DNA from: Istiophorus platypterus
Lineage: Eukaryota > Chordata > Actinopteri > Istiophoriformes > Istiophoridae
Length of the DNA: 64,000 nucleotides
Direction of reading: 5' to 3'
NCBI GenBank assembly: GCA_016859345.1
Contig: CM029119.1
Span: 8,319,412-8,383,411 of the forward strand
This document shows positions 36,931-48,312 of this stretch, piece after piece. The notes beneath the pieces were generated by a model. The model made no database searches, had not been told where the DNA came from, and was given only the letters and a program-made list of their open reading frames with translations. Made by a program: the position numbers and the translations under genes. Position 1 is the first letter of the stretch; each line of letters opens with the position of its first letter.

Positions 36931-36999
36931 AAAGAAAGAAAGAAAGAAAGAAAGAAAGAAGGAAGGAAAGAAAGAAAGAAAGAAAGAAAGAAAGAAAAA
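36931..36999. repeat. (GAAA)n tetranucleotide array
   Basis: About 17 AAAG units with one GGAAGGAA interruption, directly 3' of an X-box-like motif at 36892-36905. Confidence 0.95.
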
Positions 37000-37304
37000 G
37001 TTCCAGTCAGTTAAAGGGGAATGAAAAGTTAAATTATGGAACAAAAGTTGTGAAATACTAATGTTTGAAATGTTATATATTCTAAGAAGACTCACACTTG
37101 GAAGTGAGACAGAATGGAAGAGCAGGGAGGTTAAACTGAAGAAGTACCAGGTGGGAGCAGGTGCCGCACATGTGCAATACATTATACTTGTGCTACCTAT
37201 CTACTTCTCTCTGTACGTACAATTGGAAAATACTGCAGCAAGTATTAATTAGATGTTTACCGTACAAATTATTGGGTTTCAGTACTCACAATAGATATGT
37301 AAAT

Positions 37305-37530
37305 TAAAGGGGCACTCAGCTGATTTTATACATGAATTTCCATTTGCTCGTTATAGGCAGATAATGAGATTCTGACCAGGGTTTAAGACTCATCATTGAC
37401 ACAAAGCCTGCATTACAACCTCATGTCCTGGGACTTTAAGAAAGTGGATGTTTGAGGGCTATGGAGGCCCTATTTAAAGAAGCTATTCATTTATATTAAG
37501 GGAAATCTGGGATCCAGCATTACTTATACA
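37305..37530. mobile_element. Possible fragment of an AAAGGGGCAYTC-ended fish repeat
   Basis: Starts TTAAAGGGGCACTCAGCTGATTTTA, then ACATGA and later CATGTCCTGGGACTTTAAG. These resemble, from memory, a dispersed percomorph repeat. No matching far end was found, so it is probably truncated. A related tip in opposite orientation lies at 59560-59583. Confidence 0.35.
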
Positions 37531-38694
37531 ACAAGATCTGGATATCTTGGCTTCTCTTGTTTTGATTTTTACTATTCTTTTTATCTGTCCCTTTTGAGTC
37601 CCCTGCCCTTATGGGAGTGACACACTAAGTTGCAAGAGTACCCCTGTAAGTATGGCTTTGGTGTACAATCATCTGCACAGTCCACTAAGAGTGTTGTTTG
37701 GTATGTCTTGTGTTTTGCGCCTCTTAAAATAGCTTGAGCCTAATCCATAATAACTGTAATTTTTATCACTGCCATCTGAGAACACATCACAATGTATTTT
37801 TTTTTTGTTTACTGACCTTCAATAAAAATAGTTTTCAAAGCTTGGGTGTGAGTGTGTGTCTGGGAGGGGGTACACATACTCAGATATATAAAGAGAGATA
37901 AGAAGAGGACGGGGGGATAAAATAAGAAGATGATGAAAATGAAATAAAGAAGAAGTGAAGATATGAAAATGTAAAGTGAATGTGAAGAGAAAAAAAAGGA
38001 GAGAGAGAAAGAGATGGTGGAAATAAAAAGATGTTGAGGGACACAGAGAATTGACAGATTGCAGATAGAGGCAGAGTGGATGACTTGGCCCTATTGTTTC
38101 AGGCTAATTTCATGGGATCAAACCAAAGCATAGCCCCAGACACAGACGGAACGACAGCAATCTGTGGGGAAATCTCCCCTCTAATTGCTCCCACAGAAAA
38201 GGCAACCACCAGCACACTGCAACTTGCTCTTGATTGTTTTACCTTCCCACATAACTCACTGTACAAGCAGCTAGGCCTGTCAATCAATCCCCACAATGAC
38301 AGCTTGCTGCAGCTAACAAGAGGGCAGGGTTAACAGTAGGTAATTATTTTATGATGCTGGAACAATTTATTGCAGTTTTAGATAATAAAAAAGGCAATAA
38401 CAAGGGCTTTCTCTGTCAATCAATCAGTCAGCCAGTCTCAAGGATGAAAACACTACCAAAGTGAGGGAAGGGAGTGAAAACTTGACTTAGTGCTACATTA
38501 AGGGAGAGTGAGAGGCTTTGTTCTGAGATGCTTTATAAAGAAAGAGTACAGCAGCTGAAGGAGGAGAGAACAGACAACTCCAGACAATGGGTTTACAAGC
38601 ATCCCCCCCCTTTGTCCAACTCCCACCTGCCCATCTATACATCAGTGACTGTCACAGTGTCAGTGACTTTCCACCATTTTTCTATACAACACAA

Positions 38695-38727
38695 ACACAT
38701 ACAAACACAAACACACACACATATACA

Positions 38728-38807
<80 letters not shown>

Positions 38808-38822
38808 CATATATATATATAC

Positions 38823-38855
<33 letters not shown>

Positions 38856-39006
38856 CATACATATATACATACATATACATATACATACATATATATACAT
38901 ACACATATACATACATATACATACATATATACATACATATACATATATATATACATACATATACATATACATATACATACATATACATACAGACACATGT
39001 ACATAC

Positions 39007-39041
<35 letters not shown>
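38695..39041. repeat. Complex (TA)n / (CATA)n low-complexity tract, about 350 bp
   Basis: An interrupted mosaic of CA, CATA and TA units, including an uninterrupted TA run of over 40 bases near 38757-38802 and another at about 39015-39041. It produces very long meaningless open frames (up to 218 codons of Thr-Tyr-Ile or Tyr-Ile) on both strands. Strongly self-complementary, so cruciform formation and length instability are expected. Confidence 0.97.
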
Positions 39042-39042
<1 letters not shown>

Positions 39043-39966
39043 CATAAGCAACAGCCTTACATTGACTTATGTTGCCAAACAATGGTCAGTTGTGTTCACT
39101 GTACCAGAGCCATGTCCTCCAAATGGAGGGGGGGAAATCCTTGAAATTCACTCTATCACAGGGGAAAAGTCAGTGGCTAAATGACAAGCGCCGACCTAAT
39201 CATCTTGTACAGACAGCCTGCTTGGGCCAGATAGTGGCGACAGTCCCATTCTGGGGTGACTCATTGTTTCCAAGACCTCTCATATGTGTCGCATTAGGAG
39301 GAGACGACAGACAAAACATAGTTCTCCCCTCGCCTCCTCTTTCATCTCGCTTTCCCCCTAGTCTCCAGTTCTCCCTCATCCTCTGTTTCCTCTCAGCATT
39401 TTCCTGCCGTCATGTTGCTTTTACTCTTTGGATTCGCATTTTTCTATTATCTGCTCTTTCATCATCCCCACCCCGATCTTGCTGATGTTTCTGGCTTTCT
39501 TTATTCTGTTTCTGTAGATCTCAGTCTGATCCTGTTCTACTTCCACCCATTTCAGGTCTGCCATTGTGTTTGCCTGTCTTTCTCTTATCCTTGTTTTCTT
39601 ATCTACAATCACACAAAATTTCCTGTATCATTCACTCAGTGTTTTGTTACTGTTTTGGCAGCAAACAGATTTTTGTCTGGTATCTACTTACCCTTATCTT
39701 GTTAATAATAGGGCTCTTGTCGCCCTGTTCTCTGTCTGTAGGTGACACCTATTAACCTGAGACACAGGTATCCCTACGGACATATGATCAAATCATAGGT
39801 CTCCCATATCCTGTGAACACAAATACTTTTAAAATGCAGATTTAAAAAATGAACAAAGGATCAATGAGGAGATGAAGTGGATGGCAGGATAGAAAAAAGA
39901 CCTTCCTGAACTCAGACAGCCAATAACAAGTAGCTTTCCTACAAATCTGCCTCAGTTTACGTGAAT

Positions 39967-39967
<1 letters not shown>

Positions 39968-40000
<33 letters not shown>
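39968..40000. repeat. (TG)16 microsatellite
   Basis: An uninterrupted GT run of about 33 bases flanked by TGAATGA and AATGATGC. Confidence 0.93.
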
Positions 40001-40003
<3 letters not shown>

Positions 40004-40381
40004 GATGCGTGCGTCCCTGGTGACAGGCACTCTCAGTGACTTACAGTATGTGTATGTGTGTGTTATGAGAGTGTATGGGAGATGGGAGGAGAAGGAGGGG
40101 TAAGCCCTTCTAAATATGCATCTTAATGGCTGCTCTGTTCCCACCATTCACACCGAGTGATGGAGAGAGCGAGGGCGAGAGAGGCAGGAGACGACGAGAA
40201 GTGGTGCTGCATGTTTTCAAGTGGGCAGCCAAGACAGGGACGCAGACAGAGAGACAGCGAGTTGAAAAGACAGAATGGTGTAAGCAAACGTCAACAAGAG
40301 ACAAGCTATGTGAGGAGCCGCCATACCTGGCTCCTTCAACTGTGGCCCCATTCCACAGTGACACACACATATACAAACACA

Positions 40382-40382
<1 letters not shown>

Positions 40383-40435
<53 letters not shown>
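40383..40435. repeat. (CA)26 microsatellite
   Basis: An uninterrupted CA run preceded by ACATATACAAACACAGA. Confidence 0.95.
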
Positions 40436-40437
<2 letters not shown>

Positions 40438-41314
40438 CCTCAGCAGCAGTAGTATTGAGGAGCAGAGTGGAGAACTAGCCTCCTCAGGCAGTAGCTGTTT
40501 GTCGCTAAATGAAGGCCGGCATTCTTTGGTTTCCCAGGGAGCTGGGTGCCTGCCAGTCCCCCGGCCACTGAGTGCCATTTTATTAAGAACAAAATGGAGC
40601 CCCTATGAAAGGAGCCCAGCACTGAGCCTGCACAGGTCTCACTGAGCTGAGCTTCGGCATAAACAAACACCACCTTAAAGAGACAGGCTTGCAGAAAATG
40701 AGGGACAGCAGGGCCCCTCAAGAGCCCTCTGAGAGATACAAACTACTTTGGGATTGGCAGTGCCTGTTATTGATAAGCAAGAATCACCTTCCAGAGGACA
40801 GGTGAAGGGTGAACTGGAGAATGCCATGATTAACATGCACCCCCCCCGAAACTAACTCAGTTCTTTGTTCCACAACTAGTTTGTGGAAATAGCACAATGA
40901 TATGGACAATATAATGACACAGATTTTATCCTCAACAAAGAGCGGTGCCACTAATTGATAAACATCCCCATTAAACAGGCCTGACCTGACAAAACTAAAC
41001 CAACTTAGAAAGTGTAAAGGCTGCTCACCACCGTACAGTGTCAGCAGTCTTTATCTACTGACATGCAAGTAAATACTTATCTATGCAAACCTGAACAATG
41101 ATATATACAGACAGAGATCTCGAGTGAGTGTAAAGACCTATATTTGGGCGAGTGGTAACATAAAAACAGAAAGGATGGATGGGTGGTTGATCAATTGGTG
41201 GATGAATGGATGGAGGGAAGACACAGTGAAGTGATAAATACTGACATAGATATTATACTGTCTGTTTGTAAGAACCTGTCAAATCAAAGAAGCTAATATT
41301 TTTTTACAGTACAA

Positions 41315-41374
41315 CCTCCTCCTCCTCCTCCTCCTCCTCCTCCTCCTCCTCCAACACCACCACCACCACCACCA
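41315..41374. repeat. (CCT)n then (CAC)n trinucleotide arrays
   Basis: About 13 CCT units (41315-41352) followed after AA by about 6 CAC units. No coding frame is associated with them. Confidence 0.93.
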
Positions 41375-41526
41375 TATTTCACTGGTAGTGGATTTGGGCT
41401 CTGGCATCTCATTAGAGGAGATATTTATTACAGATTAGTGTAAATATACATGTCTTGCCCCACACGCCCAATTCCCCGTGCAACCAGGAGGGGTCAGTAA
41501 CACAGTATCTGCTAAGGCTCACTGTC

Positions 41527-41752
41527 AATGTATGTGCGTGCGCACGTGTGTGTGGATGTGTGTGAGCGTGTGTGCGTGAGTGCATACGTGCGTGTGTGTG
41601 TATAAGACTGGGTGAGGGTGTGTTTGAGTGAAAGAGAGAGAGAAACCCCTCTTGCTTTTGTATACAAGCACATGGGAGACTGTGGTTTTCCTACAGTATG
41701 GATATTTGTTTGTGTGTGAGTGTCTGCGTGTGTGTGTGTGTGTGTGTGTGTA
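41527..41752. repeat. GT-rich stretch with (TG)12
   Basis: Imperfect TGTGTG/TGCGTG motifs from 41527, with a clean TG run at 41727-41750. Confidence 0.85.
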
Positions 41753-43676
41753 TGTGCATTTGTGGGTCTGATGCCCTGTAACTTTGCCATTTGAGGTCTT
41801 CTCATGATATAGCTCATGATAAAGTTGAGTCTTAAACAAAATACTCTACTGATAAACAAGGCTGAGTTCTATACATAGACAACCATGGGAAATGATTGCT
41901 TTAAGGTCAAAACTCGGAGCATGTTGAAAACTCAACAATGGCCCACAATAAAAAAAAAAATAAAAAAAACCCCCAACAACTTTTAAATCATTGACATACT
42001 TAATGTTAGTGAAATCGAGGTTTCCTGGTTAAATAATGATGACAATATACTGTCTAAACAAAGAACAATAAAGTGACATAATAAATGAACAACTTTGTGT
42101 TGACCATATTAGAAAAGAGTAATCCCACTAAGGAGTGTTCTGATGAAAGAAACATACTTACCCTATTGCTATAACAGTTGAAGCTAGAGTTATCTATAAT
42201 TTCCACATATTTTTTAATGCTACGAATGAGTGACAATAATCTACACACGTAAGAATTTCCAAGGAAACTTGTGCTCAAGGATCTGCATATCAGTACTCCC
42301 CGTCTTTTTCTTAATCACACACACACACGATAAAAACACACACAAAGCATGATGGGACCAGAGCCAACATCTGTCTTTGATATTATTTAACTACCCGCTT
42401 ATTGTGGGAGCCCATGAGCACCACGGATGGCGTCTAGGGCTGTGTGTGTGTTAGTCTACAAGGGCGCTACGGCGTCCATTCAGACACTTTGGCAAGCCGC
42501 TGTTGTGTTGTTACATCCTTTAGGGGTTGAGCTGTGTGTGTGTTTGCGCGTGTATGTGTCTGTGTATGTGTATGTGTGCATTAGTTCAGTATGTGCGCCG
42601 ACATTTCTGAGAATGTGACTGCATACCAGCGCGCAATGTGTGTTTCCACAGACATGTGAGAACAGTGTGAGTGTGTGCGGTGGCTATCCCCCTCCATAGT
42701 GAAAGCCACAGCCTCAAACCACATCAGAGAGTGTGTGGGAGACAGAATGACAAGGCCAGGAACCAGCCAGCGTCTGCCTGCAGCCACACACAGACACAGA
42801 CACACGCTCACACACATTCATACGTACACATTTATCACACTTACCCATTTAGTTATTCACTCACACTGACTTTCTCTCTGTCTCTCTCTCCCTCCCCCCA
42901 TACACACAAATTTAACACCAACCGTCATTACACCACAAGTCCTATCCAGTGGTCACCATTTAGGCCAAGGATGCAGTCTACAGCATAGGGAGATGTTTGT
43001 GTTTGCATACTTTCTCACAGAGCAGAGGGCAAAATAGGCTTTCTACTGTGGATTTGTTTTAGCATTTTGAGTATTGCATCTGTCACTCATTGGTATGTGG
43101 GATAAATGAAAATGAAAATATTTGAATTATTTATTTCTGGCCACCAAACAGGGCATACAAGCAATAACTAGGCTAACAGAGGCTGCGAAAACAAGTATAT
43201 TACAGACATGTACACATACACATAGCATGCACAGATACACATAATCCTACATGCATACATTTAGTGGTAATTAATACAAAGCCATAATACGCACAGATTC
43301 ATAGCAATGAACACATTGTCAACAAATATTAGCAGCAGAGTATGAGTATGATGCATGCTTGCCTTCTTATACACACAAAAAAACACACTGCTACTGCCAA
43401 TGAAAGACCATTCATGCAATTTCTCACGCTGACACAAGCACGCAAACACAGACAAAGACGCAGCACAAGTGTGGGTCATCCATGGGTGAGTGAAAGCTAG
43501 AAGCAGTGTTTTTCCTTGCGGTGGACACACATCAATTTCAAGGAAATTGCTCGCCCCATTATTGGAAAGTGTTACCGGAATGTCAATTAAGGGGGAAGTT
43601 TTTAACCTCGCACCACACAAATAAACAGTGCACCCCACTCCCCCTTATTAAAGGCAGTGTCAGCGCAGACAGAGAG

Positions 43677-43786
43677 TCTGGAGGGGGCAGAGGGGAGGAA
43701 AGAAGGGATGGAGGGAGAGAGGGAGGCAGGGACAGAGGAAGGGAGGCCCAGGGAAAGGGAGAAGAGGAGACAGGAGATTTGGTGCT
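43677..43786. repeat. Polypurine (G/A) tract
   Basis: About 110 bases that are nearly all purine on the plus strand (GAGGGGGCAGAGGGGAGG and similar). A second looser purine-rich zone is at 44200-44480. Confidence 0.85.
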
Positions 43787-45844
43787 CTCAAAGAAATGCT
43801 TTTGGCCCTCCTTTTGTGCCCAAGGGCCCTAGACCCTGAGAACCACTCAAAACCTGGGCTCTGGCCCCAGCTCAGGCCCACTTAAGGTTAACCTCAACAG
43901 GCAGGGATCTGTTTGACAGCTGGTTGGATCCTGTAGGTGCAACTGCAGCGGAGTGAATAAGGGAAGGTCAGCAGAGGGGGGCAAGGAGAGAAAGAGGAGG
44001 CCATGGAAATGAGAGTCATAATATAATAACATTATCAAAATATGGAGATTGAAAAAAAGATGTATAACATTTAATCAATGAAATATTGGGGATTATTATA
44101 GAAAATATCATATTATAGAAAATATAGTAATATATAAATAAACCTAAAAAAAAAGCACAAAGCAGAAAAATAGCTTCAAAAATATGACGCAGATATCAAA
44201 AAATTGGAGTGAGAGGGGAGGGAGGTTGGAAGGGCAGATGGTAAAGAGAAGGTAAAGGATTATAATGATGTGTGTGAGGAGGGTTCACAGAGGTGAGAGG
44301 AAAGATGTAAGGGAGGAACGAACATACATTGTGTGGAGGGAATATGCAAAGGAGAGGAGGTTGATAGTGTCTGTATTGCGCTGAATTACTTCAACAGCAC
44401 AGTGGGCACTAAGACGAATAAGCCTTGTGGGTAAAGGAGGGAGGAACATAAAGAAAGGGGCAGGGAGGAAAAAGTGCAAGAAAAACGTACAATAAAAAGA
44501 GCTGACCTTTACAACAGAAGGCTATAATATTGATACCAAGAGAACAAGAACGTGAGAGAAAGAGTAACAGACAAATCTGACAGTATGAAAGTTACAAATT
44601 GCAACCCTATCTCTGTGAAAACAAACTAAGCTCTCTAATAGATTCTCTAGGCCTGACCATTCTCTATCATCTGTGACAGTTTCAGAGTGCTGAATGTATA
44701 TACATAAACATCGACCAGGAGACTGATACATGCAGTGACATAAAGTTGATGTTAGAAGTTAGAGGGACACAGCAGCCCAGAGCTTACATAGCATGGACAT
44801 GGGGTGGCCTTATGTCAAACCCAGGATACATTACCACACCAGACCACAAGGGAGTACTTCAACAGCCAAATAAGTAGCCAAGCATAATGTATCCTAGAGG
44901 ACTATGGTGTGAGAAATGAGCACTGATCTCAGAGTGATCCAGAGATATTCAAAAAGAAGCAGTAGATCAAAAAGTGAGACAAAGACCCAGCAACTTCAAA
45001 CTGGTATCTGCTGTTGATGCTTTACTGAGCAGAGCCTTCAAAGTTGGGTGGAGTGTGCACAAATGGCACCCGGTTGGTGGGGGGGGGGGGGTCATAGGCA
45101 TGTGAAATGCCTTCACATAGCCGCTGTTTGAAATAAGGGCTTGCCAAGAGCCCCATCACTATTACAAGAGAACAGCTGCTAAGAGGCTACATGTTCCATA
45201 TAGATTGTAGCTAGAGTTAGAGCACAGAGTGGACATAAACAAAGCAATTTCTCCTCTAAGGTATGGAAGGTATTGGGGGAAAGGCCTGCATGGACAACTA
45301 CTCTTGTCTCTTCAAATAAAAAACAACTTTGGTAGTGGTTTACAAAATCTCTTGTCTTACGTTTTACTGTCCAATAAGCACATCTACTAACTCATGTACA
45401 GAACTTTGTAAAATAATTGTCAAGCTGAATTAGGGGAAATGCATGCGGAATATTGCAAAGTACTAGAACATTGATTTGATGTCATTTGATGAAGTGAACA
45501 AACAATATTTGCTGATCACTGAATATTTTATTCAGTGTAAACATTCAAGTGTCGGAAAAAACCTATACATTGTACATATAATTTGTTGTGTTATAATATC
45601 ACAAGAAAAACGGTTTCCTAAATTTTAAGAAAGCCAATGGGAAAACATCCTCTGTAGTTTATAACAAGGCTCAAAGAAGAACTTTTAGCACCACTTAGTC
45701 CCCTTCCTCCAGCTCACACATTGCACAAAGCATTTAAGGAGAGAATGATCAAACAGCGATAAGTGCTGAGGTAAGGTGGCAGAGTGCCACAGTCCCTGCA
45801 TCCAGGTCGTCACCACCTGACGACAACCGGAGAGTCAGTTGAGG

Positions 45845-46067
45845 TTACTCAGTGTTGATGGTAAAGCCTGAGGCATGGAGATCCACATCATCAAATTCAT
45901 CATCTGACGCTTGGGTGACACGGCTTCAAGTACAGTCACGGCATTGCTGCTGTAATACTGCAGAAAATGCCTCGCAGTCACGGAAATTGAACTGCTATTG
46001 GAAGATGAGGATCAGGGAAAGACTAGGCACATCCTGGACGCCCAAGTCAGTGTGCTTTTCTGCAGAG
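45845..46067. other. Short segment with coding character on both strands
   Basis: Plus strand: after an acceptor-like TACTGCAG at 45961, bases 45964-46067 give 34 open codons (LAVTEIELLLEDEDQGKTRH then ILDAQVSVLFCR) ending at a strong donor GAG/GTAAGT. A second plus frame is open from an ATG near 45858 through the same donor. Minus strand: 45925-45845 reads QASDDEFDDVDLHASGFTIN, then TE and a TAA stop, like an acidic C-terminus. Another minus frame starting after TTTTCTGCAG is also open to a stop. Only one of these can be right. It may be a terminal exon, an exon of another gene, or a decayed pseudogene. Confidence 0.3.
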
Positions 46068-48281
46068 GTAAGTGGTCAAGCTTGTACAGCCTGTAAGAGG
46101 GCAAAGCCAGGGTAAATAGAGCGAGGGAATTCAAAGCTAGTAAGTACAGCGTGTAATTCCACTGCCCCAAATATGTCCTGTGGTTGAGAAGTCTCATTTC
46201 TTATTTCAAACAGTCAACATGGAGAGTAGGAGTGAGCAGATGGGGAAAAAGACAAATAGCAGAAGGAAGAGAAAGAAAAGAGGGGAGATTATTATACATC
46301 ATCATTAGTAAACTACTGACTCCACAGTAATCCTTTGCAAGAGCTCCGATGTCAGAAAAAACCAAACCCTAGCCCCGGCTGCAAGGGAGAAAAGACGCGC
46401 AGGGTGGAGAGAGAAACGGGAGTGGGAAAAGAGTGGCTGATGGAGAGCTAGAAATGGAGGCAGATCAGGAGAAGCTCTGGAGCAGTACTGAATCTACATA
46501 GTTAATGAACACCATTTCACTGGTTACCATCAGCAACCAGTGGATGCAGAAAACATTCCCATGCTATTCTTGGTCTGTTTTGGCTGAGCGTGTGTGCGTG
46601 CACGTGTGTCAAAGAGAGGTCTAACTGAACAAGCGCATTTAAATGAGTGGATTTTTTTTTCCTGTTTCAATGTAAAATAACCAGAGTGTGGTTCTCCTCT
46701 TTGACCAGACTCACGTCCATTAAAACCAGAGCTTTAGTCATTCAGAAACACAGGGAAAAGGGAACAGCAATAGAGGGATGGATGAGGAAAAAAAAACACA
46801 CTGTAAAGAGGGGGAGAGGACGGCTGAAAATGGTGATGAATTATGTGTGATGATGTGAGTTGTGCGTATGGGTATTCGAGTAATAGCGTATGAGTGTGTA
46901 CAAAAAAGCCAGCTGTAACCAACCTAACCATTAATACGCTTTCCAAGCCAGACCATTAGAGTACTGCACTTCTCTGAACCTAACTCTGAAACTGCTCTAC
47001 AACTAACTTTCACCACTGCCTTTGGTGTCCTTAATTCACTTTAGCCACTGATGCAGTGATGAAAAATCATTTGTTGAAATCACTCTGGTCGTTGTCTTTG
47101 TTTGTTTGTTCACATTAATCATTTTTACAGAAGTATCAATCCATCTTACATATGTTTTACAGGGGAGGGTGACAGAGAAGATGGAGCGTGAGAGAGGTGG
47201 CCATGCACAAAAGCTTATGAACCAGACTCAAAGCTGTGATTTCAGTACTTTATGAGTCTTAGCCTGCTGAGCCACCAGTTCACAGCCCTGATTGTCAAAC
47301 TGGTGCTCGGCATAGGAATGCTGAGCAAACAAAAACACCACTGTTTTATTTTCACAAAGCAGCCAAGGGTCTGGCTTCCTTCGCCTGTTTTTCGCCTGCT
47401 GCTGTGCATTCCAATAAAAGTCTCCACCGATAATGAATGTTAGTAGGCCATCCACAGCCAAACCTTGCCTCTGATGGCAGTTATGACTGTCCACTGTGGT
47501 GTCTATGTGTTAGTCATCTCAGGATGAGTGAGTCACCAGAGCAAAAAACCTCAAGCACCACCCAGGTAACAGTTTAGCCACATACACATGCACACACACA
47601 GAGGGAAGCACTGAGATGAGCAAGGTAAGGGATTGTTAGGCTGGAGTTCTATTACGTGGCATTATGCTGCCACCATGTGGCAAGCATAAGAATGGACAAA
47701 GCTGGCAGAGGCAGGCAGCTGCATGCAGCAGAGAATATTATCCAGGAGTTTGTTATTAAAGGACAGAAATTAAATAAGTGGCAGATCTGTATGCGGCACA
47801 TACTGTATAATAAAGACCTAGGTACCAGATTGTTGACTGTAGAAGCTCAGTGGTGGTTGTATCTACCATAATAACAAATTAAAACTTTTCAAAGAGAGGA
47901 TATCCATCTAAGTTAGATCTGTTTAAGCTGCTGTTGGTGATTAAATCACCACTGTGACAAATCCGCAGGGATAGACATATTTAGTCCAGTGAAACTTTTC
48001 TTTGCTACCTTGGTACATTTACTGTGGAGCCTGATGAGTTGATCAAACAAATTATGTATCATTGGCAGAGTGACCAAAGGGCAATTCAATGCAAAAACAT
48101 TTGTTGTCCCATTTCCCAAATGGAGAATGGGAAAGATGATGTAATAACAGACAGAGTGTTACAAAGGGGGAAAGACATACATAAAGACAGCAAGGATGAT
48201 ATTACAGAATTTAAAAAAAACAGCTTGAAGGAGTTCCCATCACCCTGCCTTCCCCTGACTCCACATGGTCCACATCATCAG

Positions 48282-48312
48282 GCTAATTATCCCAGTAATT
48301 ACTATGCTAATG
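48282..48312. promoter_or_regulatory. Homeodomain and POU-like motif cluster
   Basis: CTAATTAT, GTAATTAC and ATGCTAAT occur within 31 bases, a density seen in developmental enhancers. Not flanked by recognisable exons. Confidence 0.25.

Larger units (their letters stand above)
34600..45844. other. Gene-free stretch, repeat-rich probable intron
   Basis: Holds the TG43 array, the 17-bp hairpin, the GAAA array, the TA/CATA tract and several CA/TG arrays. A pyrimidine-rich zone lies at 36.66-36.86 kb and a purine-rich zone at 37.88-38.04 kb. A weak 58-nt minus-strand exon-like segment (42219-42162, GTAAGT donor) gives IKKYVEIIDNSSFNCYSNR; its entry phase does not fit exon B directly, so it is not called. 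Confidence 0.55.

Noticed and set aside
38528..39184. Frames of 108-218 codons on both strands
   Set aside because: Translations of the TA/CATA tract; only Thr, Tyr, Ile, His, Val and Cys over most of the length.
43506..43881. Overlapping frames of 60-108 codons in both directions
   Set aside because: Arg/Glu/Gly- and Pro/Leu-rich translations of the polypurine tract.
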